Counted from the first letter of the stretch, positions 36,061 through 45,986 are shown. The stretch: DNA of 64,000 nt from JANXXV01 sp038200305 (GCA_038200305.1 JBBPYD010000104.1:1-64000); one strand, 5' to 3'. Numbers and translations are program-made. Notes: generated by a model from the letters alone, not told the origin.

Positions 36061-38619
36061 CTACGCCCGGCGCCGTTGGGTGCGCAGGCCGCCATGGATC
36101 TTGTCAAATTTGCCGTCGGGATCGAATACCCGGACCACGTAGACGCCTTCCTGCTGTACAGGCGCGGCAAACGAGGTGCCCTGGACGCGAACCGTGTATA
36201 GAATCTGACCATCGCGAATCACCTGGACGCAAAAGTCGCGCAGCCCCTCCGCCTGCACGGGCGGCAGCGACCAGGCCGCGCTGGACCATCCGTTATCCAG
36301 TTGATGAATTTTGACTGGCCAGCCATCGACGGGTCTAGCGCCCGGCTGCAGTGCGTTGCGGCGCGGCCAGACGGTCAGGGTAATCTCGCGCGTTGCGCGG
36401 TCAAACTCCACGATTCCGAATCCGGGTGAGCGATCCATCAAAGGATTCGGCGTGGCGTCCATCTGCTGGGGATTGAACACCGCGTGGATCGTGATCTTGT
36501 TTCCGAAACCATCCAGAAACTGTCCCGTGTTGCGGGGACTATACGGCAGCGGGTTCTTACCGGGCTGCGATGGAAACCAGCGGCGTGGAAAAAGGTTCGA
36601 CAACGCCGGGCTGCAAAGCGCATAAGACGCATCGTTCCAGTTCTCCACGCCATACTGTACGGTGCTGCCGATATGCTGATCGCCGCAGAGATGCACTGCC
36701 GCGCAACGCCGGAATGCACGCAGGGCATCATCGCGCCCATGCTGGGGCCAGGCGTTGGAATCGTGATCGGCAGTCAGCATGTCGTCTGGCGGGTACTCGC
36801 CCGGCTTCATGATGGGCAGCCTGGGGCACACCGAATCGGTATTGGCCGGCGGCGGCAGCGTCCCCACATTGGCAAAGAGGGTTTGGGAAAACACCGCCTT
36901 CATCCAGATGCCACCGCTCCAGTCCTTCGCCCACTGGTCCAGGAAGGCCAATTGCCGTTTTCCGAGCAGTTCCGCGTCTGGGACGTTGCCGTCCCGCGGT
37001 GCGTGGTAATCCGGATTTTGCGCCCACCCGTTCACAATCTTCGCGGCTGGAATCGCAACCTTCGGCGCGGATTTCCATTTCCGGTCTTCCAGGATGGCGA
37101 AGCTGATGCCGCCCCAGCGCAAATCTGTGTAATAGACACCGATGTTCTGTTCCACGGGAGTGGGATCAAACGGGTCCGGCAAATGGCTGGTTTGCGTGCG
37201 CTGCACCATATTGACCCACGCCGCAGGTTCCAGATAACCGCCACTGTCCTGCCCCGGCTGCCCCGTGCCTTCGGCATGACGCCCGCCCGCTCCCCATACA
37301 TTGCCGTGGAACACATCGTGGTCGTCTGCCATGCAGATGGACGGGGTATCGCGCAGAATATCGCGGAACGACCAGCCGAATAGAAACCATTTCCGGAGAT
37401 AGTCGAGCGCAGCAGGTTCCAGTGGCGCCCGCTGGATTCCATAGCTCGCCGCCCGCTCGTAAACCTGGTCTCCTTCAAAGGCCGCCAGATCTGGCTGGAA
37501 GTGCTGGATGGAAGCATTCAGATCCGTGTGCGGAAACCCGAAATCGTTCAGGCAGGAGAGCACAGCGACTGTGATCTTCGCTTTGCTAACTGGATCTTTC
37601 CGAACTGTCCCCTCGAAGGCGTGATCGCCGTCCATCTTGTAAGTGACCCGGTATTTTGCATCCGCGCTTGCATTCCAGTTAGGTAACCGGAACGTGGCGG
37701 TGCGCGCCAGCGGGTCAATCTTGGAAGATGCGGCCGTTTGCCATTGGCCATTTCGCAATAGCTGTAGATGAACCTGCTCAGAGCGCTCCCCCACAGGCGC
37801 CATCTGCGCGGTCAGCTTGAGCACGTTCCGGCTCAGCGTGTACATGGTCCACAAGATGGGTCCAAAAGCGCGGTCAGGATGAACGTCCAGTTTGTCGCCG
37901 CTGGTTTTCAGATCGCTAAACCAGAAGCGCCAGTTTCCTTCTCTGGTGCGATTCGGCATCACATAGCCGCTCATGGTCATCTGAACCCCGGATTCGTTCT
38001 GACCAATGTCATGTGGACCGGCGCTGCACACGAGTGCGATCCCGCCGGTAAGCTGTGCCGCGGCGATCCCGTCACGGGAAACCGAAGCGAGACTGCGCCC
38101 CTGCTCATCGAGCGCGGACAGTTGAACGCGGTAGCCCGACCCCACAGGCTGCGCTTCCAAAACGAGTTGCACCTGCCGGGGGAATCCCGCGGCGGCCGAC
38201 TGCTCTTTGCCCGGTTCTCCGATAAAGAGCCGCCCGTCAGCCAAAATGCCGGCATTCAGTCCGATTCCATAAATCGCGCTGTCGCGGTATTCGTTCAATT
38301 TGCCTTTGACTCCGATTCTGAATCCGGCAAAACCTTCGGACAAGGCGCTTTGATCACCGTCCATGCGTCCAAGCGTGGCCTGCAGCGAGATCTTGCCGGC
38401 GCGGTTCGAAATCTCGCGCGTCAGCAGGAACACATGGCGGTCTTTTCCGGAAACAATACATTCCATCCGGTTGTTCCGGAATTGCCAATCTTGCAGCGGA
38501 TTGCTCCAGAAGTCCGGCCCGATCCAGGGCCGTACCGGCTCCTTCGGATCGGCTGCAAGAAGGTCGGCACTAAAAGCGGGTGCGGACGACAGAATTAAAC
38601 AAGCGGTTCTACGATTCAT
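36061..38619 (-). CDS. PhoD-like metallophosphatase with N-terminal beta domains
   Basis: The protein has 852 residues. The C-terminal half (from about residue 345) is a calcineurin-like PhoD domain with FEGDQVYE (382-388), ICMADDHDVFHGN (428-440) and LCGDQHIGS as metal motifs. PhoD enzymes act on phosphodiesters and monoesters such as teichoic-acid or sugar phosphates. The N-terminal about 340 residues are beta-rich and longer than in ordinary PhoD, perhaps a glycan-binding part. The leader MNRRTACLILSSAPAF suggests export. It lies between an Oar receptor (6 bp) and a sulfatase (12 bp). A phosphate-bearing part of the target glycan is one explanation. Confidence 0.8.
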   Translation of the reverse strand: MNRRTACLILSSAPAFSADLLAADPKEPVRPWIGPDFWSNPLQDWQFRNNRMECIVSGKDRHVFLLTREISNRAGKISLQATLGRMDGDQSALSEGFAGFRIGVKGKLNEYRDSAIYGIGLNAGILADGRLFIGEPGKEQSAAAGFPRQVQLVLEAQPVGSGYRVQLSALDEQGRSLASVSRDGIAAAQLTGGIALVCSAGPHDIGQNESGVQMTMSGYVMPNRTREGNWRFWFSDLKTSGDKLDVHPDRAFGPILWTMYTLSRNVLKLTAQMAPVGERSEQVHLQLLRNGQWQTAASSKIDPLARTATFRLPNWNASADAKYRVTYKMDGDHAFEGTVRKDPVSKAKITVAVLSCLNDFGFPHTDLNASIQHFQPDLAAFEGDQVYERAASYGIQRAPLEPAALDYLRKWFLFGWSFRDILRDTPSICMADDHDVFHGNVWGAGGRHAEGTGQPGQDSGGYLEPAAWVNMVQRTQTSHLPDPFDPTPVEQNIGVYYTDLRWGGISFAILEDRKWKSAPKVAIPAAKIVNGWAQNPDYHAPRDGNVPDAELLGKRQLAFLDQWAKDWSGGIWMKAVFSQTLFANVGTLPPPANTDSVCPRLPIMKPGEYPPDDMLTADHDSNAWPQHGRDDALRAFRRCAAVHLCGDQHIGSTVQYGVENWNDASYALCSPALSNLFPRRWFPSQPGKNPLPYSPRNTGQFLDGFGNKITIHAVFNPQQMDATPNPLMDRSPGFGIVEFDRATREITLTVWPRRNALQPGARPVDGWPVKIHQLDNGWSSAAWSLPPVQAEGLRDFCVQVIRDGQILYTVRVQGTSFAAPVQQEGVYVVRVFDPDGKFDKIHGGLRTQRRRA

Positions 38620-38625
38620 GTTTGC

Positions 38626-41600
38626 CTAGAATAAGAACTTTAGCGCCAGTTGAACGATGCGGGAATTTCCCGCCGTCGTAATCCGGCCGAAGTTTGCCGA
38701 AGATACTGTGCCATTCGGGTTGCCAAGATTCGCGTGATTGAGCAAATTAAATGCCTCCGCGCGAAACTGCACCCTGGATGCCTCCACTACCGTGAATGTT
38801 TTAATCATTCCGAAATCGATATCCTTGTTACCCGGTCCGCGCAGAACGTTGCGGCCCGAGTTCCCGAATGTCCCTGCTGCGTTCGCCGTAAAAGCACCTG
38901 TGTTGAAGTACCGGTTGACCATCGAATTCTTCGATTGATCGCCGCTCAAATGCCAGTCACCTACTACGTCCGCGCGGTCTTTGCCCACTCCGCTCTGCGA
39001 ATTATCGGCTCCGGACAAAATCGAGAACAGACTTCCACTCTGCAGTGTCACGATCCCGTTCATCTGCCAGCCACCCGCGATCGCGTGCAGCAGTGCGCCA
39101 TGTGAGTTTACAGCCGGAAGCGCCCACACAAGAGACCCCACCATACGGTGTGGGATATCGTAATCCGAAACGCTCTTTTCCGCCGCGATGTTGAATGGAT
39201 TGGTTGCCACCGTCCCATCGTCAGATCCGTTGTCAATCGACTTGCTCCAGGTGTAATTGAGCAACACCGTTAACCCGTGCGCCAGACGCTTATTGGCGGT
39301 GGTTTGGAGAGAATGATACGTCGAATTGCCAACACTCTGCTGCGATTGGATGGAGGAGTAGTTCGGAAAGAAGAGCCGCCTCGCGTCCGTGGTCTTGCCC
39401 GCCCTTCCAAAGATCGCAGGGTTTAGCTCCTCCGTCAGAAAGAGATGATTTCCCTTGCTCCCGACGTAGGCGACGGTGATAATCCAGTCTGAGAACACTT
39501 GTTGCTGCACGTTGAAATTCCACTGTTGGACTTCGGCGTCACGGAAGTTCGGCTCCCACTCGGATACCGTGAGTGGGGTGAAAAATTTGAGGTTCTGCTT
39601 TTCACTATTAGTAGCAGGCGGCTGGTAGGGGAAGGGATTGCCGGTGTCGCTGTATGGATTCACAAGTCCGCCGCTCGGATTTGTCGCTACGAGTTTGATG
39701 GCAAACGGCTGGTTCGTGGATAGCTGATTCATCGCCTGCTGCCTTACGTCCGCGAAAAAGAATCCATATCCGCCGCGAATGCTGGTGCGGCCATTTCCGA
39801 ACGGGTCGAAAGCGAAGCCAAAACGTGGAGCTAAATTCGCGTACCGGCTTTGAAGCGTGGTGGAGGAAACACCGGCATCGCCCGGAAATACGTACCCCAA
39901 CGGAGCTGTCGGATAAATGTTCGACTGCTGCCCTGGACGGACCTGCGCCAGCTCGTTATCTAGGTCGTGGAACGGCAGGAACGGGTCCCAGCGCAGACCC
40001 AGATTTAATGTCAGCCGGCGGTTTACCTTCCAGTCGTCCTGAATATACGCATCCAGCTCCAGGGTACGGGGGCGCGCGGCATTACGCGACTGCTCCTGCA
40101 CGGTGCTGGGTCTGCCGATAAGAAAATCCGCGCCGGTGTCGCCGGTGAAAATGGATGTAAACTTCACTTGCGGGTCGGACTGGAAGGTCTGATTCTGATC
40201 CACCATCGATTGCCGGAGATCGCCTCCAAACTTCAGAGTGTGCGAGCCTACCGTCCAGTTGAGGCCATCTGAGTACTGGAAGCCTTTGCGAAATTGATTG
40301 AGTGGATATCTTGATTGAGCATTGAAATATCCATTTAATTCCGTGTCATAGCCGATCGGCCCTGGGGCCGCGCGCACAATTCCCGCGCCAAAGTCGCCCC
40401 ATGTCTTTTGCGATGGAATGATGGGAAGCTGCTGTCTGGTGATGTCGTTAAATCCGAAAGTGAACACATTCACGATACGGGCCGAGAACGTATGGGTATC
40501 GTTCATCGAAGCGTTCCAGTTGCGGTACTGGATCAGCGCGAGAAACCCCGGCAGCGTGGTGGCATTTACTACTTGGTTCGTGTCATTGCGTTCATAAACG
40601 AGCCGCCCCGAAAGCTGATTATTTGCGCTGAAATTGTGATCGACTTTGGAGATTAATTGATCATCGTTGACCGACTGTTGGCTGGCGAACGAGTACAACC
40701 CGTTGGGCGCGTTAGGCAAGGGCACAAACGTGTTGAGAAAGTTCAAGGACGGCTGGCTCAGCCGGCTCGCTGGAATGATATTGCCGGGAAACGTCCCGCC
40801 CAAGGGATCTTTCAATGCTTTATTGAGGTTGGAAAAATCGCCTTGCCGCTGCGCAGCCGTCAATACCGTTGGCGTTTGCGAACCCGGTGAACTGCGCTCC
40901 CGCGTGCCTTGATAGGACGCGAAGAAGAACGTCTTATCTTTCCTGACCGGCCCGCCTACAGTTCCCCCGAACTGATTCCGCTTAAACGGCGGGACGATGT
41001 TCGAAAAGAAATTGCGCGCGTTCAACTTGTCGTTTCGCAGAAACTCGAACAGCGTTCCCCGGAAGCGATTCGTGCCCGACTTAGTCACTGCATTCATCAA
41101 TGCACCGGCGTTTCTTCCACGGTCCGCCCCGTACGCGTTCGTCTGCATGCTGAATTCATCCAGCGCGTCCGGGTTGGGAAACACCGATGGAGTGTTGAAG
41201 AACGGATCATGATTGTCCGCGCCGTCGAGCATGTAATTATTCATGTTTGGGCGGCCGCCGTTGATCGAAACAGATTCATTTTCCGCTTGACCTGCCGGAT
41301 TGATTCCACCCGCGCCCGGCACCAGATACTGCAGTTGCAGCGCGTTTCGCCCGTTCAGCGGAAGTTCCACAATCCGCGTGGAATCGATTACTTCCCTAAG
41401 TGCGCCGGATCGCGTATCCACCTGCGCCACGTCCGCGGTTACCGTCACATTCTGAGAACTGGAGCCGACCTCAAGCGCAATCGGCACCCGCCTGTTCTCA
41501 TCCACCTGAACGGCAATGGAATCCTGTACAAACGTCTTGAACCCGGACGCCTGCGCCGTAAGGTTATACGTCCCACTCGCCAGATCGGTAATCACGTAAC

Positions 41601-41793
41601 TTCCATCGGCCGAAGAGATGGCTTCTCGACTGCGGGCCGTGGCCGTATTCGTTGCTTTAATGCCGGCGCCCGCAATGGCCGCACCAGTAGGATCGGTAAC
41701 GGAGCCAAAAAGAGTAACAGTGCCTTGCGCGAACGCGGACACCGCAATCAGAAACAGAGCAGCCAATCCAGAGATGTTTCGCATCTTATGCAT
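38626..41793 (-). CDS. Oar-type TonB-dependent receptor with carboxypeptidase-regulatory-like domain
   Basis: This 1055-residue outer-membrane receptor has a signal peptide (LAALFLIAVSAFAQ). A carboxypeptidase-regulatory-like domain (FGSVTDPTGAAIAGAGIKAT to about 112) precedes a plug with LPLNGRNALQLQYLVPGA, NNYMLDGADNHDPF and DRGRNAGALMNAVTKSG. A large barrel ends RIVQLALKFLF. It is related to the receptor at the operon's end but clearly not a recent copy, since wording and spacing differ along the plug. Two receptors in one operon suggest two ligand sizes or forms. Neighbours are a sulfatase (9-bp gap) and the PhoD-like gene (6-bp gap). Confidence 0.92.
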   Translation of the reverse strand: MHKMRNISGLAALFLIAVSAFAQGTVTLFGSVTDPTGAAIAGAGIKATNTATARSREAISSADGSYVITDLASGTYNLTAQASGFKTFVQDSIAVQVDENRRVPIALEVGSSSQNVTVTADVAQVDTRSGALREVIDSTRIVELPLNGRNALQLQYLVPGAGGINPAGQAENESVSINGGRPNMNNYMLDGADNHDPFFNTPSVFPNPDALDEFSMQTNAYGADRGRNAGALMNAVTKSGTNRFRGTLFEFLRNDKLNARNFFSNIVPPFKRNQFGGTVGGPVRKDKTFFFASYQGTRERSSPGSQTPTVLTAAQRQGDFSNLNKALKDPLGGTFPGNIIPASRLSQPSLNFLNTFVPLPNAPNGLYSFASQQSVNDDQLISKVDHNFSANNQLSGRLVYERNDTNQVVNATTLPGFLALIQYRNWNASMNDTHTFSARIVNVFTFGFNDITRQQLPIIPSQKTWGDFGAGIVRAAPGPIGYDTELNGYFNAQSRYPLNQFRKGFQYSDGLNWTVGSHTLKFGGDLRQSMVDQNQTFQSDPQVKFTSIFTGDTGADFLIGRPSTVQEQSRNAARPRTLELDAYIQDDWKVNRRLTLNLGLRWDPFLPFHDLDNELAQVRPGQQSNIYPTAPLGYVFPGDAGVSSTTLQSRYANLAPRFGFAFDPFGNGRTSIRGGYGFFFADVRQQAMNQLSTNQPFAIKLVATNPSGGLVNPYSDTGNPFPYQPPATNSEKQNLKFFTPLTVSEWEPNFRDAEVQQWNFNVQQQVFSDWIITVAYVGSKGNHLFLTEELNPAIFGRAGKTTDARRLFFPNYSSIQSQQSVGNSTYHSLQTTANKRLAHGLTVLLNYTWSKSIDNGSDDGTVATNPFNIAAEKSVSDYDIPHRMVGSLVWALPAVNSHGALLHAIAGGWQMNGIVTLQSGSLFSILSGADNSQSGVGKDRADVVGDWHLSGDQSKNSMVNRYFNTGAFTANAAGTFGNSGRNVLRGPGNKDIDFGMIKTFTVVEASRVQFRAEAFNLLNHANLGNPNGTVSSANFGRITTAGNSRIVQLALKFLF

Positions 41794-41802
41794 TCCCTGG
41801 GT

Positions 41803-43356
41803 CTACGACGAGAGGCGTTTCCCCCGGGCCAAATACCGCGGCGCACCATACCGCCCTGGCCTCTGGCCCGGTAACGTCCATCGGCTCGGCAGGCCATAGG
41901 GATCTTCGAATTTGTCCATCATTTCGTACATCCGCGCCCGCATGTCGTCAGCGTACTTCGTGTAAGAAGCATCGGCAACGGCATTGTGCATCTCTTCCGG
42001 GTCGCGCTCCAGATCGTAAAGCTCGTCGATGTCGAAACCGTTGAAGACGTATTTGAACCGCTGCGTGATCGCGATGCGTTGCGTGTACAAAAATTCTCCG
42101 CCATAGTAAGCGCATAGGATCTGGTCAGTCCAGGAAGACGCGGCGGGATTTGCGAACAGCGGCTGCAAGGCGCGCCCATCGGCGTAGGGAAGAGGTTTCG
42201 CGCCGGCGGCAGCCACGTAGGTATGCGCCAGATCGTGCGTTTGGACCAGATGTTTGGATACGGCTCCGGCCTGAACGTGACCTGGCCAGCGGACCACCAT
42301 GGGAATCCGGTAGGTTTCCTCATACGGAATCCAGCCCTTGATCCACATGCGATGATTGCCGCACATATCACCGTGGTCGGTGGTGAAGACGACCATCGTA
42401 TTCTGCGCTTGCCCGGTCTTGTCGAGAGCATCCAGAAGACGGCCGATCTGCGTATCCAACTGCTCCACTGATGCGTAATAACAGGCCCGGCTCTGGCGAT
42501 AATCGTCCTCGCTCATATTGCCCCAGATGGACGACTCCCGCGCGTGCATTCCGGGTTTGCCCTCAAAGGTGTCGTGAAAGCTCTTCGGGACCGGGATGTT
42601 CCGCGGATCATAGCGGTCCAGGTACTTCTTCAACGGGAAATAAGGATCGTGCGGGTCGACGAAATGTGTTTCCAGAATCCAGGGTTTCGTGTCCTTCGCC
42701 AGGCGGCCCATCATCCGGATCGCCATCTCTGCCACTTCCCAGGCGTGCGTCCCTTCCTCTGGTCCTTCGGTGTAACCCCACTCAGCGAATGGCTCGTCTC
42801 CGGGCCACTGGACCATTTTCATCGGATGCCGGCGAAGCCCCCCTTTTTTCTGCTCCACCTTGTCCGGATTCATATCGTAACCGCGCAGAATGGCGGGATC
42901 GCATCCATTGATTCCCGCCATCTCATACCCAAAGTCCGCGGGACAACGTGTCCAACTGGCGTGCCACTTGCCTACGTAGCCCATTCGATAGCCGGCGTCC
43001 TTCAAGCGATTCGAATACAGCACGACTCCGGGGTACATATCGCGATGAACCGAGGGTGCGGAATGGATCTGATTGAAGACGCCATTGTGCCAGTGATACG
43101 CTCCGGAAAGAATCATAGCCCGCGCCGGACAGCAGACCGCGCTTGGCGTATAGCTTCTCTCAAACAGCATCCCTTCTTTTGCCAAGCGATTCAGGTTAGG
43201 CGTGTTGCATAACCCCCGGTTCGCGATGCACGCCCATTGTTGCTGATCGGACATGATGTGAAGGATGTTCGGGCGATTTGCCGCTTGTGGAGCAGCCTGC
43301 GCCAGCAGAGCGGAGCCGGCCAGGGATTGTGATAGAAAGTTGCGTCGGTCCATCAT
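41803..43356 (-). CDS. Secreted type I sulfatase (operon gene 2)
   Basis: This 517-residue sulfatase has leader MDRRNFLSQSLAGSALLAQ and metal motif HIMSDQQQWACIA. The formylglycine site is C75 in SAVCCPARAMILSG; C76 makes a double cysteine at the motif, an uncommon form of C-x-P-x-R. The motifs GYVGKWHASW and VFTTDHGDMCGNH follow. The DPHDPYFPLKKY segment is common in glycan sulfatases. It follows the first sulfatase gene by 12 bp and precedes the Oar receptor by 9 bp. A second Met codon at 43353 is an equally good start. Confidence 0.93.
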   Translation of the reverse strand: MMDRRNFLSQSLAGSALLAQAAPQAANRPNILHIMSDQQQWACIANRGLCNTPNLNRLAKEGMLFERSYTPSAVCCPARAMILSGAYHWHNGVFNQIHSAPSVHRDMYPGVVLYSNRLKDAGYRMGYVGKWHASWTRCPADFGYEMAGINGCDPAILRGYDMNPDKVEQKKGGLRRHPMKMVQWPGDEPFAEWGYTEGPEEGTHAWEVAEMAIRMMGRLAKDTKPWILETHFVDPHDPYFPLKKYLDRYDPRNIPVPKSFHDTFEGKPGMHARESSIWGNMSEDDYRQSRACYYASVEQLDTQIGRLLDALDKTGQAQNTMVVFTTDHGDMCGNHRMWIKGWIPYEETYRIPMVVRWPGHVQAGAVSKHLVQTHDLAHTYVAAAGAKPLPYADGRALQPLFANPAASSWTDQILCAYYGGEFLYTQRIAITQRFKYVFNGFDIDELYDLERDPEEMHNAVADASYTKYADDMRARMYEMMDKFEDPYGLPSRWTLPGQRPGRYGAPRYLARGKRLSS

Positions 43357-43368
43357 ATGGTGATCCTG

Positions 43369-44802
43369 TCAAACGTAAGGGATAAAGGGAGGGTCGATCA
43401 CGGGCTTCGGCCCACCCGACTCGACAATGCGCGTCATCAGCCGTTCTCGAAGATGCTGCGAAATTTCGCGGACTTCGGTTCGCCCCGCCAGATTTACGTG
43501 CTGGTACGGATCGGCAAACCGGTCATAAATCAAATATTCGTTGTACCGGGGACTCGCGGCTTCCCGCTTCGGCGAAGCAACCGCATATGTCCACTGAGGC
43601 GTCCGAAGCGCCCGCCCCGTCAGCGATTCGCTGATCTCTATATACACTTCATTTCGCCATCCATCCGTCTTTCTGGCAAGCAGAGGCAGCATACTGGCGC
43701 CTTGCATGGATGCCGGCGTCTTCAATCCGCAGGCTTCTAATAACGTCGGGGCCAGATCCACCTGGCTCACCAACTCCGGAATCTCCATGGCACGGTCAAA
43801 CCCTGGACCCTGAATGATGAGTGGAATGTGAATGGAGCTTTCGTGCGGGCTGCGTTTATATTCCGCATTGCGCGAGCGGAAGTGGCATCCGTGGTCGCTC
43901 ACAAAGACCACGATGGTGTCCTTTTCGATTCCCTGTTCCTTTAATGAACCAAGAAGGGTTCCTACCGCGTCGTCAATTCCGGCGACGCAGCCATAGTAGC
44001 CGGGCAATTGGCTCGGCCAGGTTCCGGGCAAAGAGCGAAGATCCTGCGGCACGAATGGATTCTGATACTTCTTCTCGTATTTCTTTGGAGGGACGAACAA
44101 GTCGGTGTCGTTCTGGTGATGGACCTCCAGGTAGGACACGACTAGAAGAAACGGACGGTCCTTTTGCCTCTTTTCCTTCAGGAAGCGTATGGCCCGGTCC
44201 GTGAGGAAGTCCGCCCGGTACTCGCCTGAGAAGTGGAGCGGTTTACCGTCTCCATCGAACATGTCGCCTTCAAAAGGATGCGACGTCAGTTCCAGCGCAT
44301 TGCTGGCTTCCCAGAAGTCTGAGAATCCTCCGCGGTGAGCCGGCGCTACAGGCCCATTTTCGCGATTGGTTTCACTCTGAGGAGAAAGGTGCCACTTGCC
44401 GATGTAGTTGGCTGTATAGCCGGCCTGACGGAGAGTTTCAGGAAGAGTGATGGCATCCGGTTTCAGGCCGAGTGCGTTTTTCCAGACGCCATGCCGGGCA
44501 GGATACTGGCCCGTGAACATAGTCGCTCTGGCTGGCGCGCACACCGGCTGGTTAGAGATCGCTTGCCGGAAGAGTACACCGCGTTTCGCCATGGCGTCCA
44601 GGTTGGGCGTCAGGTTCATGGGATTCAGGCCCATGCAGCCGAGTGCATCCGCGCGGAACTGATCGGAAATGATAATAACGACGTTCGGCCGCGGCCGGCT
44701 GGAATTCGGGCCGCTCTGGGCTTCCATGGAAGCCGCTATGCCGCTGGAAGCTGTCAATGCAGACGCGCCATTAAGCAGTTCCCTCCTTGTTATTTTGGAC
44801 AA
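43369..44802 (-). CDS. Secreted type I sulfatase (first gene of the operon)
   Basis: This 477-residue sulfatase has leader SKITRRELLNGASALTASS, IIISDQFRADALG at the metal site, and formylglycine C88 in NQPVCAPARATMFTG. It also has NYIGKWHLSP and FVSDHGCHFRSR. The start is TTG at 44802, with GAGGGGA about 7 bp upstream, a good ribosome site. As the promoter-proximal gene it fixes the 5' end of the eight-gene leftward operon. The promoter should lie in 44803-45024, but I found no confident -35/-10 pair there. Confidence 0.93.
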   Translation of the reverse strand: MSKITRRELLNGASALTASSGIAASMEAQSGPNSSRPRPNVVIIISDQFRADALGCMGLNPMNLTPNLDAMAKRGVLFRQAISNQPVCAPARATMFTGQYPARHGVWKNALGLKPDAITLPETLRQAGYTANYIGKWHLSPQSETNRENGPVAPAHRGGFSDFWEASNALELTSHPFEGDMFDGDGKPLHFSGEYRADFLTDRAIRFLKEKRQKDRPFLLVVSYLEVHHQNDTDLFVPPKKYEKKYQNPFVPQDLRSLPGTWPSQLPGYYGCVAGIDDAVGTLLGSLKEQGIEKDTIVVFVSDHGCHFRSRNAEYKRSPHESSIHIPLIIQGPGFDRAMEIPELVSQVDLAPTLLEACGLKTPASMQGASMLPLLARKTDGWRNEVYIEISESLTGRALRTPQWTYAVASPKREAASPRYNEYLIYDRFADPYQHVNLAGRTEVREISQHLRERLMTRIVESGGPKPVIDPPFIPYV

Positions 44803-45024
44803 CGGTGTCCCCTCGCGATGCGGGTAGATTTACATCCAAGCGTTTCGATCATAGGACTACAATAGAACAGTCGGCAAGTAAAAACTCTGTGAGTCACACG
44901 TGATTCACAGCCGCCGCCGTCATGCGGATCTTGCGAGACGAAGCCATTGTGCACCTTTGTGCATGTTTGCCGTTTTGCACAACATGAAAATCAACACCCA
45001 GATGTTGTCACATTCAAAATGTCG

Positions 45025-45468
45025 TCACATTGAGGTCTCTTTCTTGCCGTCGGTGGTCTCGTATAGGACAATATCCAGATCTAGGCTTGTCCCAAGTCGG
45101 GCAATCAACTGCACGGCTCCACGGTCCAAAGAGAACTGCGGCACGCTCTCCGAGAGCATGTATACGCCGACATCTACATAATTTTCCGACGAGAGTGAGT
45201 TAATTCTATCAACGAACGTTTCAACTCGCTCGGAGAAGCGCCGCAAACACCCATCCAAACAATTCACCCGTCAGCTGCTCGCCAGTCCAGGATTCGTCGC
45301 CCTCAAATAAGCGCCAGCCGTGCGTTTCCCATTTCAATCCAGACCTCTCGGGTCTCCGATCCGCCATGCGGCGTCAGAGGATAAGCCCACGTGTCGCGAG
45401 ATCTCATCTGGCGACATGCTTGTGCTAATAATCGTCAACTCGAACTTCGCTTTGTCCAAAACACGCAT
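45025..45468 (-). pseudogene. DUF4279-like immunity-type protein, two frameshifts
   Basis: Three frames joined in order give a convincing protein of about 145 residues. ATG 45468 starts MRVLDKAKFELTIISTSMSP and DEISRHVGLSSDAAWRIG. After a shift near 45345 it continues GLKWETHGWRLFEGDESW and GELFGWVFAALL. After another near 45245 it reads RFSERVETFVDRINSL and VGVYMLSESVPQFSLD, to the stop at 45025. This matches DUF4279, a small family often near toxin or contact-dependent systems. Both shifts leave it without function. Confidence 0.6.
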
Positions 45469-45986
45469 TTAGATATTCCGGGTCAATCCGCTTGGCCTTC
45501 AGTTTACCGATCTTTCCAGGGCTGAACTCCTCAAGGCCACCACCAACATCACCTTCGCTTCCTTTCCCTTAACCCCGGCCGGTGTTGCTGTAGAAGACAT
45601 CGCCAGCTATCGCTCCAATCTCCGCCAATCGAGCCGCCGGCGAGACCTCCTTCCATCAAACCCGAGTGTCGCACCGCCCGCGAGACTGGCGGCATTGTCG
45701 GCCACGAGCACGACGGGCCGAGTGCGAACCCTGTCGCACCACCGCCCCTCCGCCGGCATACGCCCCAACACCTGCTCCCGCTGGCAATCCTCCGAGCGTG
45801 GGCACAGTCGCGCAATTTGGGCTCGGTCTGAATCGTTGCTGCCACTCAAGGCGCTGTGGACGATATTCACGGCGGTCTCATTCTGGGAACGCAGGGTTGA
45901 CGGCACCGGCAGGGGAGCGCAGATCGTCGCGCACCGGAAAGTTTTGACCCAGGCGCATAAGGAGCCATAATGTCCAAGAGCCCTTT
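45469..45986. other. Non-coding interval with possible RHS/polymorphic-toxin tail remnant
   Basis: No intact gene is found here. On the minus strand broken frames read GGLPAGAGVGAYAGGGAV, reminiscent of the Gly-rich tail of RHS proteins. Nearer the DUF4279 pseudogene they read FSPGKIGKLKAKRIDPEYLN, reminiscent of some polymorphic toxin domains. Similarity is weak and several stops intervene. On the + strand, GGAG at 45961-45964 precedes a 14-codon frame (ATG 45970) that overlaps the fifth sulfatase start; the promoter of that gene should also lie here. Confidence 0.3.

Noticed and set aside
45666..45970. Plus-strand frames of about 90 codons before the fifth sulfatase
   Set aside because: Cys/Arg/Ser-rich sequence without motifs; the minus strand carries the only family-like fragments.
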